From Stentor coeruleus (lineage: Eukaryota > Ciliophora > Heterotrichea > Heterotrichida > Stentoridae), in assembly GCA_001970955.1 (NCBI GenBank), contig MPUH01000212.1:16796-80795 (forward strand): a stretch of DNA of 64,000 bases, in the 5' to 3' direction. This document shows positions 1 to 10,200 of the stretch, piece after piece; position 1 is the stretch's first letter; each line of letters begins with the position of its first letter. The notes beneath the pieces were generated by a model that was not told where the DNA came from, made no database searches, and saw only the letters and a program-made list of their open reading frames with translations. The translations under genes were made by a program, and so were the position numbers.

Positions 1-1288
1 TCCTCAAACGTATTTTATCAGTTTCTTTATCCCTAAGGTCTTTATAATAACTATTCAAAGCCCCTTTCATAGCTTTTTCCACATGCGATTTTTGTGTTCT
101 TCTAACATTCATATAATCATAAGTTTCCATAAATCTTGGAATTCCAACAGGTGGTTCTTTATTAGATATAGGTGATACTTCAAAGCTTTTAAAGTGTTTT
201 TTCATATCTTCTTTCATACTTTCATTCAAATTTTTGCTTCTAGCCTCAGCGATATCCCCATGAGTAAAAGGAAAATAATTATAAACTTCATTTTTTTTCA
301 CTTCTAATTCCCTTTGTGCCCTTGTGATTTTTTCTTGAACTTGTTCCCTATTCGCTAAAATATAAGCTTTTCTTTTTTCAGCTTCCAAAGAACTTTTATT
401 CAATTTATCTATTTGAGTTTCAACTTTAGACTCTTGGATTGTTTTAGTGTTTTCTTGAGCTTCTTTAATTTCTTCAAGGTCTTTAAATGTTTTTTTCTGT
501 TTTATTTGTTCTTGATGGAAACGAAGAAGATCTTCTGGGGATAAAGGTTGTTCAAAAGCTTGTTTACGAGTATAATTTTGCCGGAAATTAAATGTTGGAT
601 GGATTTCCCCGGTATAAAGAATGACTGGGGATAAAAGACTTGTATCAGTTTTATGTTTTAAACCTCGATAATAATTGTTTTGGTTTTTGGATACACCTTG
701 ATGGATTGGGTTTGGATTTGATGGGTGGACGCTTGATGAGTGACTGAAAGCGGTGTAACGAGAAGTTCGAGGAGTATCGACGCTGGTGTAAGTTGAAGTT
801 TTTGGTTTGTCATTGTTTAGAGATAATGAATTGAACTCGGCCCAACCTTTATTTACTGTAAGGTTACCAACTCGAAAGTGCAAAACAACTGTTCCACCAC
901 CAGTCACCGAATTCGACAATTGCTGTAATGTTTCTTTTAAGCATAGCATAACTGTATCTCTATCAATTCCACATGCTTCAGCTATAGCAGTATAGCTTAT
1001 AGGTTGTTCTTTAAAATTTCCAATATCTTGAGTCTCTGCAGAATTTCTATACAAAACCTTAGCATTTGCTAGAAAACTTACTGAAGGTATAAATTTTACA
1101 GGACTTGTAGGGCAGAATTTCCCAAATTCAACACAAATTGGAGCTTTTTGTTGTTGAATCGCACTACGGATAAATTTGGTCATTCCACTCCACACTTTAT
1201 ACATGACTTTAGGGATTTGATCTACATTTTTTAAGCAGATTGGGGTCAAACTTGCAAATTTGAATAAGTCTATTTCTGATAACTGCAT
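1..1288 (-). CDS. CCDC81-like HU-domain protein (3' end beyond window)
   Basis: The reverse strand is open from an ATG at 1288 to the left edge, about 429 codons without a stop, so the gene is cut by the window edge. Residues about 10-85 and 100-160 look like the two eukaryotic HU-type domains of CCDC81: the first has the stretch KVMYKVWSGMTKFIRSAI, the second a helical IAEACGIDRDTVMLCLKE segment followed by a beta-hairpin with a VLHFRVGNL core. A Ser/Thr/Asn-rich linker follows, then charged coiled coil. In animals CCDC81 is a centrosome/cilium-associated protein; a basal-body or axonemal role is inferred by family. No intron is needed. The match is by eye, so the family name is moderately sure. 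Confidence 0.7.
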   Translation of the reverse strand, partial: MQLSEIDLFKFASLTPICLKNVDQIPKVMYKVWSGMTKFIRSAIQQQKAPICVEFGKFCPTSPVKFIPSVSFLANAKVLYRNSAETQDIGNFKEQPISYTAIAEACGIDRDTVMLCLKETLQQLSNSVTGGGTVVLHFRVGNLTVNKGWAEFNSLSLNNDKPKTSTYTSVDTPRTSRYTAFSHSSSVHPSNPNPIHQGVSKNQNNYYRGLKHKTDTSLLSPVILYTGEIHPTFNFRQNYTRKQAFEQPLSPEDLLRFHQEQIKQKKTFKDLEEIKEAQENTKTIQESKVETQIDKLNKSSLEAEKRKAYILANREQVQEKITRAQRELEVKKNEVYNYFPFTHGDIAEARSKNLNESMKEDMKKHFKSFEVSPISNKEPPVGIPRFMETYDYMNVRRTQKSHVEKAMKGALNSYYKDLRDKETDKIRLR

Positions 1289-1538
1289 TTTTTCAATATT
1301 TATGAAGTAATATTAAATTTTTATATAGGGATAGTTTAAAATTTGTATTTAAATGTGTGGTCATAGGATTTTAGAATTGAAATCATGATAAATAAAGAGA
1401 TTTTATATGGTAAAGTTGGATTTGATGCTATTGATAGTTTGTAAATATCCTCTGTTTCTATATAAAATATATACCCTATATCTCATTTATAATCCATTCT
1501 ATACATAAAAACTCATTTCTATATCTCAAATCCCTAAC

Positions 1539-1725
1539 TATTTTTATATTAAAATTTTTTCCATTTACTTTTATATTTCAATTACTCCTATTTATTTCAG
1601 CCTACAAAAAATATACATACAATTGATAAAANTATTTTTATATTAAAATTTTTTCCATTTACTTTTATATTTCAATTACTCCTATTTATTTCAGCCTACA
1701 AAAAATATACATACAATTGATAAAA
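1539..1725. repeat. 93-bp direct repeat flanking single N (1632)
   Basis: Bases 1539-1631 and 1633-1725 are identical and separated only by one N. This is the form expected if two contigs with overlapping ends were joined without merging the overlap. It is probably not a biological repeat. Confidence 0.85.
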
Positions 1726-1781
1726 GCAGTTTAAAAACTGTATAAAAAACATAGAAATCGAGAAATTTTAGTAAATTGATC

Positions 1782-1946
1782 ATGCTTAATTTCTGTAATG
1801 CATATTTTCCTAGACTATTTTTTCACCTTCCAATTTTCAATAACCTGAAAATTATTCGCTCTTCTATCAATGAGCATATTCAGAAAAAGATCACAATTAA
1901 AGAAGGAAGTAAATATCAAAAGATACTATTAGAAATAATCACTTGA
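1782..1946 (+). pseudogene. Possible eroded gene fragment, 54 codons
   Basis: An ATG at 1782 opens a 54-codon frame ending in TGA at 1944. The translation contains a run with real-protein character (SINEHIQKKITIKEGSKYQK). The same frame continues past the TGA with coding-like residues broken by TAA, TAG and TGA. It could be a short gene, but TGA is hardly used as a stop by the neighbouring genes, and a decayed fragment is more likely. No family was recognised. Confidence 0.25.
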
Positions 1947-2505
1947 GAAAATTTATCTGATTTCATAGTTGATGCCTGCTAATAAGAAACTCGATATTTA
2001 AATAGTGATATTAGTTATTTTAGATATCCCTAGTATATATTCAAGAGTAAATTCTGATAGAAAAAGACATAAATAAGATTTAGCATAGAGAAAAAGGATT
2101 TTAATTATTTTCCCATGACAATTTTTTATTTATAAGTTTATAAAGATTAAAAGCTATAAGTCAAATACCAAATTGATATAAATGTCAAACTTTTCTATAG
2201 AAAACGAATATATATTGTTAAGTTCAAAGGGTCAAATCTGAAATCTAGTTTTATAATGATTTTCGATTGAAAATACAAATAAAATGATAATAGAAAGAGA
2301 TAAGGTTATATACAAGTTTATTAAGTTAAGTAAGATAAGAAGTTTTTATGAAAATTATTAGTCAAAGCTAAGATAATAATTTCATTCTGTAATAATTAAA
2401 TATATATTTATATATATACGTCATTTATTTTATATTCAATACCATGGGTACGCAAAAAATGAGGAAGGCATGATAGTAAGAATTTTTAATTGATGGTTTA
2501 TATAA

Positions 2506-2811
2506 TTACGCTTCTTCAGTCGGGGAATCTTTATTCTCTTCACTATTATCTTTTGTCAACTCTGCTGGTTTTTCTTCACCGCTTTCAATGGATTCTTTTT
2601 TCTTTGCCACTTCTTTGACGACTGGTTTTGCCATTGATTTTAAGTTCAGCTTGTTTGCTTTGGGCTTCGTTGATTCAATAAGCGATTTTATGGTATTTGT
2701 TAAATCACTTATAAGTTTATCTTGCTCATCTAGTTTCGAGGTTATAGAAACAAGTTTTGAATCAATTTTTTCTTCCACCACTTGTCTGAATTTTTCCCAG
2801 TCAATTTCCAT
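2506..2811 (-). CDS. Small coiled-coil protein with acidic tail
   Basis: A 101-residue protein starts at an ATG in an A-rich context and ends in TAA. Residues 1-50 form a charged amphipathic helix with heptad-like spacing (KLDEQDKLISDLTNTIKSL). Residues 50-72 are basic and residues 73-101 are very acidic (Glu/Asp/Ser/Thr). I do not recognise a family. The composition suits a small scaffold or adaptor, which is only a guess. The plus-strand frame over the same bases is a shadow. Confidence 0.6.
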   Translation of the reverse strand: MEIDWEKFRQVVEEKIDSKLVSITSKLDEQDKLISDLTNTIKSLIESTKPKANKLNLKSMAKPVVKEVAKKKESIESGEEKPAELTKDNSEENKDSPTEEA

Positions 2812-3778
2812 TATTTATTAGCGTATATTTTATATTGTTATATGAACTTTTGCTGAGATTCAGGTATTTATAGATTTTTTAATAAAGTATAGCTTTATGA
2901 ATTATATTCATTATATATTTAGATTTAAATATCATTGTGTTGGTAAATGAGAAATACTTTTTATTAAGCCTTAGCATTTTTGAAATAAACTTGTTGGTTT
3001 AGGGAAGATTATAGTTAATGTTGATAAAAGGTTAGAATATTTTATGGGAAATATAAGGATAAGTTTGATTTGTATTTGAAAGTAGGATGAATTGAATAGG
3101 AAATCTAAGGAAAAGTTGTTTTTATGTAGAGTATAATTAAATATTAATAAAATAGGATGATGTTTTTGATTGTGTATTATATTTGATATATAGAGGAAAA
3201 TAATAAACTAAAGTATTTGTTGTAGATAATGAATAAGAATGATGCGCAACTCCTTTAATATAGTATTAAATTTACCTTAAACTTAAACATATTAGAACCC
3301 TACCACAATTTTTTCCCTAAACAACTAATTGCCAATTAATCCTCTCTAAAGTTATATTTTTAATATTTATACGACATATCATTTCAATACTTCATCAAAC
3401 CACCTATAAATTTTTATCCTATGTAAAACCTCACCTTAAAAAATACAAAAATTTACTAGTTCATTTTTCCTCTTAAAAATCTTCACAATAAACCCAAAGC
3501 AATTCCTAAACACATTCTAAAAACTAGAATTTATTCTCAATATCTCCAATAAACTAATAAAATATATATAATTTTAAAACTATTTTCAATAACCAAATTG
3601 TTTTTAATTCACAAACTATATTAAATATAAAAACAATTTCTCCTCATTATATCAAANAATTGTTTTTAATTCACAAACTATATTAAATATAAAAACAATT
3701 TCTCCTCATTATATCAAAAATTTTAAAATCCTTATGCATAATCTTTCTCATAATTTCTATTCTCTTTTCACTAATAAA
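2812..3778. other. Intergenic spacer with GC-skew switch and assembly duplication
   Basis: The plus strand is G-rich up to about 3240 and C-rich from about 3245 to the LRR gene end. It includes the direct repeat around the N at 3657. No gene or RNA was seen. Confidence 0.5.
3596..3718. repeat. 61-bp direct repeat flanking single N (3657)
   Basis: Bases 3596-3656 and 3658-3718 are identical around one N, the pattern of an unmerged contig overlap. Confidence 0.85.
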
Positions 3779-5659
3779 TTATTTTTTCTTACCTTCATTA
3801 TTGACAACCAAAGGTGGCATGGTGTCTTTAAGGCTCACACGCATTTCTTGTAAAATTTGCATCTGAGTAACTTTTTCAGCTTCAATCTGTGCTTTCAAGC
3901 TTTCAGCAATAGCCATAAGTGACGTAATCTCTTCATCTTGCTGTTTTATTTTTTCATGAGAAACCGGGTCTAACTCTCCCCATATGCGTTTTGTATGTTC
4001 ATTATACTTGACAAATGCTTCTTTTTCAATGCCTTTAAGTGCTTCAAACGAATAATCCTATATGAAAATCACAATAGGTTCACCAAGAAACGCAAGTAAT
4101 CTGTTATCAACAAGTCCTCTAAAATCCCCTTCAATATTCACACTAGAAACCTGAGAAACAATTAAATATTCAAAAATCACCCCTTGTAACACATCTTTAT
4201 TAGCCATCCTTTCATCAACCCCATCTCCTCTTACCACAACAGTTAAATAATTCCCAATCTCATCCTTTAAGCATTCCCCAAAAGTTGATTTCAAATTAAC
4301 CCCACTATTTATACTCCTATTAATCAAAAGATGTTTTAAATCACTTTCCATAACATTGAAAAAAAAAAATTTGTTTGAATTTACATCAGAATCCGCACAT
4401 GATGCTAATTGATATACTTTTCTTATATTCAAATACATATTTTTCATAATCTTAGATCCTGTTATTGTGTCTATAAATCTAAATTCAGGACTTCCTGTTG
4501 CTAATTCTGAGTATATAACTTGACCTTCACTTGAATATAAAATTTCAATCAAACTTGTGGCAATTTTTTCTTCGAAATCTAATGCATTAATACTTTCTTC
4601 ATATATAAAATTTTCTTTTTGGATCGTTTCTTGTTGATCTTTGACGATTTTTTCAATCTCTTTATTGTATTTATTTTGTAGCCCATTAAGTTCAGCTTTT
4701 AGAGTTTCTTCGCTTTTATTTCTTAGTGTTTTAAGTCTGTTATGCTCTTTAATGATTTTATTTTTCCCTGCTTCAATATCAGTTCTTAATGAATGTAAAT
4801 CATCAACAAGCATTCTTTGTATATATTTCAATTGTTCTTCATTTTCTTTATTTTTACTATCCAAATGCATTAACGTAGCTCTATGTTCTTGTTCCACATC
4901 TCTAAGTTTGTCTTGTAATTTTATCGCTTCTTGCATATAATCTTTTCTTATACCTTCTTTCATATCCATCGATATATACTCTCCATCTAAAATTCTTAAA
5001 TACTCAGAAGTAATTGTACTTAAAACATAATTTTTATACCCATCTTGTTTATAAACTGGAGCTGGGGCAAAATCTAAACCTCCAAAACTCAGGTTATGGA
5101 TTATGCTTAAGGATGATATTTTTGATATGGAGTTAAAAGTTGTTAAAGGATTTTCACTAACATGTAATTCTTGAAGATTGACAAGATTTTCTAGATTTTC
5201 AATTTGCTTAAGTTTGTTATCTTGAAGCCAAAGTTCTTGAAGATAAGAATTATTATCAAGGTTTTCTATGCGGGATATGTTGTTTGAGTATAACCAGAGT
5301 TTTGAAAGTCTATTACAGCCTTGAATGTTTTGTATTGAAGATATTGAGTTTTTTGGTAATATAAGCTCACGAAGATTTGATAATAATGATATTGCTGGGT
5401 CTATTTGAGTTAGGTTACATCCTATTATTCTTAAGGTTTCAAGTGAATGGGATAAATGCTCGATACCCGCCAAACTTTCTAGTGGGCCTGTTTCGATTAG
5501 AGTTAGTTCTTGAAGATTGTAGCAGTAGTGGAGATTTGTTAGTTTGCTGATTTGTGTGAATGCAATTTCTACGGATCTCACAGTGGTGAGTTGATCGTTT
5601 CCTGAACTTGCTTGCTAATTAGTTTTTACGATTAGTTCTTCGGTTAGTGCATCTTCCAT
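3779..5659 (-). CDS. LRRC9-like leucine-rich repeat protein, two 15-nt introns
   Basis: Two 15-nt introns (5615-5629 and 4058-4072) join three exons into a 616-residue protein. The first exon adds only ten residues (MEDALTEELI); the last adds a coiled-coil tail ending in a Lys run. Residues about 40-190 hold five or six SDS22-type leucine-rich repeats (for example LWLYSNNISRIENL and LWLQDNKLKQIENL). A cap follows, then a long charged coiled coil (about 230-350) and a folded C-terminal part. The order of parts resembles LRRC9, a cilium-associated family in animals and protists. A role in the ciliary cytoskeleton is inferred. The repeats are certain; the LRRC9 assignment is moderate. Confidence 0.75.
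4058..4072 (-). other. 15-nt intron, phase 0, GTG start
   Basis: Sense sequence GTGATTTTCATATAG. If retained it would add five codons ending in TAG. Removal joins the C2-like body of the LRR protein to a 92-codon coiled-coil exon. It is the only one of the seven introns with G at position 3. Confidence 0.85.
5615..5629 (-). other. 15-nt intron, phase 0
   Basis: Sense sequence GTAAAAACTAATTAG. Retention gives an in-frame TAG. Removal links the ATG at 5659 to the LRR frame. Confidence 0.85.
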
Positions 5660-6539
5660 TTAGATAATTTTAAAAGAATTTTTTATGGGTGTTTGTATGA
5701 CTTGGTTTGAATTTGTTGGATATTGTAATGAATGAGGTTTGATAATTTCTATTGAAAAACTCAGATATAAGACTATTAACTATGTCTAATACTAATTATT
5801 ATAACTAAGTATAAATTAATAAACCAACTTATAACGAAATTATTTGAATAATTCTATTATGAATTGATAGGCAACACAAACATACTAATAGGAAAAGGCA
5901 CCAAAAACCCCCCAGGCTTAAAAGTTAATCTGAGTTTTAAACACTTCCTCCAAAATTTCTCATAAACAACCAAAATAAATCCTATTAAAAACAATCTCCT
6001 AAACAAAAATTCAATTTTAGCATTTGCGCAATAATATTATAAAATTGGTTTAATTTTATTCAATAAAATACTAAAATTTACATAATTTTTATATATAAGC
6101 TTTCTTCTTTCTATAATTTTAGCATAAAACCTTAATCATTTTATCCTATTTGCCTCCTTTTTTTACTAATACTAACTTGTTTTAATTCAATTAACCCACT
6201 CCCTCTATTTATATATTTCTCCTACAAAATCCAAAAAATTTTNTGTTTTAATTCAATTAACCCACTCCCTCTATTTATATATTTCTCCTACAAAATCCAA
6301 AAAATTTTATTAAAACCCGCTGTTCCTCTAGTCGAAAATCGAGTATTTCTCATAATCTCCTTATTACCAAAGCAAAGCCTTAATACTCGCATAGTTTAAT
6401 CCTTCACAATCGCTAATATCAGTCTTTTCAATAAATTTCTTAAACCGATAATTTAATAAACCCTTATAATTCCCTTTCCCTCTAAATTTCTACTAATAAT
6501 TATATATCAACCTAACAAAAATTAAATACATTATAGTAA
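5660..6539. other. Divergent spacer between LRR gene and next gene
   Basis: This spacer should hold the promoters of the LRR gene (minus) and the 6540 gene (plus). It contains the repeat around the N at 6243. No clear motif, gene or RNA was seen. Confidence 0.45.
6178..6308. repeat. 65-bp direct repeat flanking single N (6243)
   Basis: Bases 6178-6242 and 6244-6308 are identical around one N, which indicates an unmerged contig overlap. Confidence 0.85.
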
Positions 6540-7115
6540 ATGCAATCGTTCCAAGAGCGATTCAAGACAAAAAGTTCAACAATAGGACGTACAGGAGAAT
6601 TTGAAGTGAACGCAGAACATGTGATTAATCGTCCTTTAGAGCAGCAAATCCACAGTCCTATAATAAAATCTTCAGCAAAGTCGATAATGAACTCATCTCC
6701 AACCAATTACTTTAGTAACACCCCAAGTAAAATTCCTAATTCAGCATCACCAAATCATAAAAACCCTTCACCAAAACGCCAATCTTCTCAGGCTCCACCT
6801 TTTTCTATTATGGGCCCATTAGAAGAACCGCTCTCTGTTAAAAACAGAATGATTGATTATAAACCTTATACAATCAAAGATTATTATAACATAAAACCTA
6901 CCAAATATTATGAACTTGGAGGACTTGGATCACCAACTATTGGAACTGAAGATTGGAGTAAGAGAAAAAATATTAGTGATAAAAGGAAAGAATATGGATA
7001 TAAAGCTATGAAAATACCTAGGGAACATACTCTTACGGATAATGCGATAGAGTATGCGGAAAAAATTAAAAGTCATTCTGTTATTCATACTAGGCATTCG
7101 AGTGCTATGAATTAA
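6540..7115 (+). CDS. Disordered basic protein with PYT/LGGLG tail motif
   Basis: A 191-residue protein. Residues 1-95 are low complexity, rich in Ser, Pro, Asn and Lys. Residues about 105-165 form the conserved-looking part: a YKPYTIKDYYNIKP stretch, then YYELGGLGSP, a Trp and a Lys/Arg-rich helix. Similar PYT..DY..LGGLG segments occur at the C-termini of cilium-linked proteins such as JHY, so a cytoskeletal or ciliary role is possible. The link is from memory of motif style only and is weak. Start and stop (TAA) are clean and no intron is needed. Confidence 0.6.
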   Translation: MQSFQERFKTKSSTIGRTGEFEVNAEHVINRPLEQQIHSPIIKSSAKSIMNSSPTNYFSNTPSKIPNSASPNHKNPSPKRQSSQAPPFSIMGPLEEPLSVKNRMIDYKPYTIKDYYNIKPTKYYELGGLGSPTIGTEDWSKRKNISDKRKEYGYKAMKIPREHTLTDNAIEYAEKIKSHSVIHTRHSSAMN

Positions 7116-7734
7116 TGCTAACAGTTAAGGATTTAAATGAAGATTTTTTGAGGGAATAGATTTATAGATTATGGATTGAGATGTGTTTTAATATATACTT
7201 TTTATCTGAATTGAAGATGGGGTTTAGGGTTGGGTTTTGAATTGGGAGTTAGAGTGGATAGAAGGTGGATAATGGGTTTGGGGAGGGTTTTATGATTAAG
7301 TAGAGTTTTTATAGTATTTTTTTATGTTTGGGTGAAGAAAATGAGAATTTGATTTGAAGTAAAATTCTCGGAATATTATGAAGAGTTTTATGAATTCAGA
7401 ATTTTCAAGTTAGGAGTTAGATTAGTTGATTGTGTAAATGATTTAAAATAATTTCATCACAAATTTCCACATCACATTTTCCCAACAATAATTCCTCCCT
7501 TTAACTCTAACCTAGCTTTTACACACTACCCCAAACCAATTGTTTTCTTAGCATTTCTCAATTTCCCTCTCATTATCCCCTATAAACCTCTGCATGCACA
7601 TTTTCATTTATTTTGAGCATAATTTCCTTATATAATAAAAATTTAAATTACGAAAAAACCCTATCTAACTCTATCAAAAAATCACAAAACCTATCCAAGC
7701 CTCTCATAATTTATGAAAATCTTATCAGATTTTT
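7116..7734. other. Convergent spacer with sharp GC-skew switch
   Basis: The spacer lies between the 3' ends of two genes. The plus strand is strikingly G/T-rich to about 7440 and then C/T-rich. A weak plus-strand frame at 7613-7831 is mainly antisense to the next gene. No RNA gene was seen. Confidence 0.5.
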
Positions 7735-8766
7735 TTATTTCCCGTTAATAGTAACTACTCTAACTTTATTCACTACTTCTTCAACTGAAGTAAGAAAAGT
7801 CCTTTTCTTAACAACTTTACTTGTAGGTTGATTTTCACCTTTTCTTGAAGGACTTCTACATTTCTGTATAATCTTACTCAACATACCAAATTTATCTTCA
7901 GGTTCTGGACTACTACTCATCATTTTTTCAATAACATCAACTTCAGCTCTAAGTGCTTGAAGTTTATTTCTAAGTCCTTTGATTTTTTCTTTCTTTAAAC
8001 TCACAACACTGTTGTAATCTTTAGCTATCTTATCTTGTCTATCTTGCTTACCAAGTGTCAAACTTCCATCTCTTATATTCCCTTTCTTATAAAATTCAAT
8101 TATTTCTTTTAACCCTTTAACTCTTTTACTTACTATAGCCAGTTGTTTTCTCGCATCATCTTCAGGAAGTTCTGCTACTCTGTCCTCAAGTTTGCTTTTT
8201 GAATAATTCAAAAGTGACCTTGCTCCAACATCATATTCAGTGACTTCTTGTTCTAATTCAACTTTTTGCATTTGCAGAACTTTTATTTGTTTCTGATACA
8301 ATTCTGTATTATTTAAGAACTTTTCATTTTCACTATAGTCTTCTTGGCACTTTTTTAAATCATCTTTTGCGTTGGATATTTCTATTGAGATTTTTTTCTT
8401 TTCTTCTTTTAGTGTTTTCTTTTCTAATATAAGTTGATTATAATCTTCTATACCAGAAAGGTAGTCACCTAAGGTTTCTGCAATGATGGTTGCTTTAGAT
8501 TCTTTTTTATCATTGACATCCATACGAAATGATGGTAAGCCAAAGATTTGATATGTTACCGATGATGCTTGGTCCATACTTGCCTTTAACGATTTTTTGA
8601 GCTCACGTAAGTCTTTGCCGATATGGTTTTCTTCTGTAGTATATTTTTTAATGTTAGAGCTAAGCTGATTTTGCGTGTTCTTTAGTTGGTTTATTTCAGA
8701 TTCTAAGGATTCTGAGAGACTTGATAGATTGTTTATGAGGACTGAACGTGTAGCATTGCACCCCAT
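7735..8766 (-). CDS. Coiled-coil protein with MGCN lipid-anchor start
   Basis: A 343-residue, almost wholly helical protein. It begins MGCNAT: Gly2 with Thr6 fits N-myristoylation and Cys3 would allow palmitoylation, so membrane attachment is inferred. Coiled coil runs from about 15 to 70, 110 to 185 and 235 to 285. A short less helical segment (YQIFGLPSFRMD) lies between. The C-terminal 50 residues are basic (RSPSRKGE). No family is recognised. The start is supported by the anchor motif at the very N-terminus. Confidence 0.7.
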   Translation of the reverse strand: MGCNATRSVLINNLSSLSESLESEINQLKNTQNQLSSNIKKYTTEENHIGKDLRELKKSLKASMDQASSVTYQIFGLPSFRMDVNDKKESKATIIAETLGDYLSGIEDYNQLILEKKTLKEEKKKISIEISNAKDDLKKCQEDYSENEKFLNNTELYQKQIKVLQMQKVELEQEVTEYDVGARSLLNYSKSKLEDRVAELPEDDARKQLAIVSKRVKGLKEIIEFYKKGNIRDGSLTLGKQDRQDKIAKDYNSVVSLKKEKIKGLRNKLQALRAEVDVIEKMMSSSPEPEDKFGMLSKIIQKCRSPSRKGENQPTSKVVKKRTFLTSVEEVVNKVRVVTINGK

Positions 8767-9292
8767 TTTTTTATGGTTTGAGGTTTATCTTTGGGACCTA
8801 CGCAATTTAAATCTTATTGTAATAATTATTAATAGTTCTTAGGTGTGTGTGTTAAGATCTCGAATTCTAGCGTTTTGATAGTTACAGATACTTGATATTT
8901 TAGTGTGATCGGATGTTTCTTGTTGGAAAAATGTATGGTAAGGTTGATTATGGGATTTTTATAAGTTTATGATTATTTTTAGTCAGGTTTTGAGTTAAAA
9001 TGATTTTTATCGTTTTTATGATAGTAATTTTTTGATTAGTTTTGATAATTTGGTTTAGTATTTAAAATAATTTTGGGCTGAGTCATATTAGCTTAAATAT
9101 GAAAAAAAAAATTAGCTATTTAGACCTATTTATAAAAACGTAAGTAATTTTTATATATGTGTATATGCGAAAGTGGATTTGCCTTTATATTTGATTTTGA
9201 TGAGAACTATAAAAATATGGTACCAAATTATCTTTTTAAGGCATATTTGTTTATATTTAGTATCCATGCTCTCTGTATCCAGATAAAAGCTT

Positions 9293-9412
9293 TTTTCTAA
9301 TGAAAAACATAAAAAAAATTATTATATAGCTATTACTTTATGGGAAAAATTAAAGAAACTATCAGATTACTTAGGGAAATTAACTTTAGAGAATGAAATT
9401 AAAATTTTGTAG
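9293..9412 (+). pseudogene. Coding-like remnant, about 39 codons
   Basis: The plus frame has no ATG of its own in a sensible place, but reads like protein: it includes IALTL-type hydrophobic then WEKLKKLSDYLGKLTLENE, ending in TAG. Upstream the frame is closed by TAA. The charged, low-Phe/Asn composition is unlike random AT-rich translation. It is probably a gene fragment in decay. Confidence 0.3.
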
Positions 9413-9484
9413 TGATAATAATCAAGGATGCACTTAGGTTTATAGTAAATTATTTATTATGTTATGGTATATAGACTGATAAAT

Positions 9485-9540
9485 ATTTTTAAGTTTAATT
9501 ATACATGATAGCTTTTTTAAGTTTAATTATACATGATAGC
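9485..9540. repeat. Tandem duplication, 28-bp unit, two copies
   Basis: The unit, a T-run followed by AAGTTTAATTATACATGATAGC, occurs twice back to back (9485-9512 and 9513-9540). It lies directly before a coding-like remnant. There is no N here, so it is not one of the contig-join repeats. Confidence 0.8.
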
Positions 9541-9717
9541 TTATTAGAAATGCTAATAAAATAATATTTTCTGAAATCTAAAGAAATTCGAGATATGACT
9601 TTAGAGAGAATGCAACAAAAATTAGGTAGATCATATATGATAAACAGAAATGCATAAAAAAATACTTCTAAAAGTATTCCGGTTTTTAAGAGTATCTTTT
9701 TCAAGCAAGCATCCTAA
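9541..9717 (+). pseudogene. Coding-like remnant, 58 codons with two internal TAA
   Basis: One plus frame from 9541 to the TAA at 9715 reads as protein (SKEIRDMTLERMQQKLGRSY) but is broken by TAA at two places where Gln would fit. No ATG opens the whole tract. The minus-strand frame across the same bases (9495-9704) is hydrophobic and is probably its shadow. Decay of an older gene is the likely reading. Confidence 0.3.
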
Positions 9718-10200
9718 ATAAGAAAATATCTCATTTTTATACATTATCCCTTGAATATTAAAATATTCTAAGATTATCTACTAATATTTGCTAAAAATCT
9801 AAAGATCCTTCACATATTATGCTAAAACCCATACAATAAAACACACAAAATCAAAATTAGAAAATAAATCTATCAAACCTAATATTTTTCTATCTTACAC
9901 ATACACACAAAATCCAAATCTTAACCTTCCAAAAGCACAATCCATAAATCTAAAAAAAATCATCTTAAATTTTCTAGCATAAACTAACTACTAACAACAA
10001 TAACCCAATCCAAATCTCAGCCCTTCTAAAATCTTAATACTTTCACACTTAACACCTACATATAGACTTTTACAAGGACTTTATATATTTTCATTAACAA
10101 ATCCTATCTTTACAACTTTAAAAATTTAGCACCCTAACACCTTTTTATCTATCATATAAATATTTTTCATATAAATTTTCTTAGATACAATGAATATAAT

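Larger units (their letters stand above)
1289..2505. other. Intergenic spacer with assembly duplication and possible gene remnant
   Basis: This AT-rich spacer lies upstream of the CCDC81-like gene and upstream-facing to nothing on the plus strand. It holds the 93-bp direct repeat around the N at 1632 and a 54-codon open stretch at 1782-1946, both listed separately. I see no RNA gene in the rest. Confidence 0.5.
8767..10200. other. Divergent spacer with eroded coding tracts
   Basis: The spacer separates a minus and a plus gene. Next to the left gene the plus strand is G-rich; from about 9730 it is C-rich. Two coding-like tracts and a 28-bp tandem duplication in the middle are listed separately. 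No tRNA or snRNA was seen. Confidence 0.5.
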
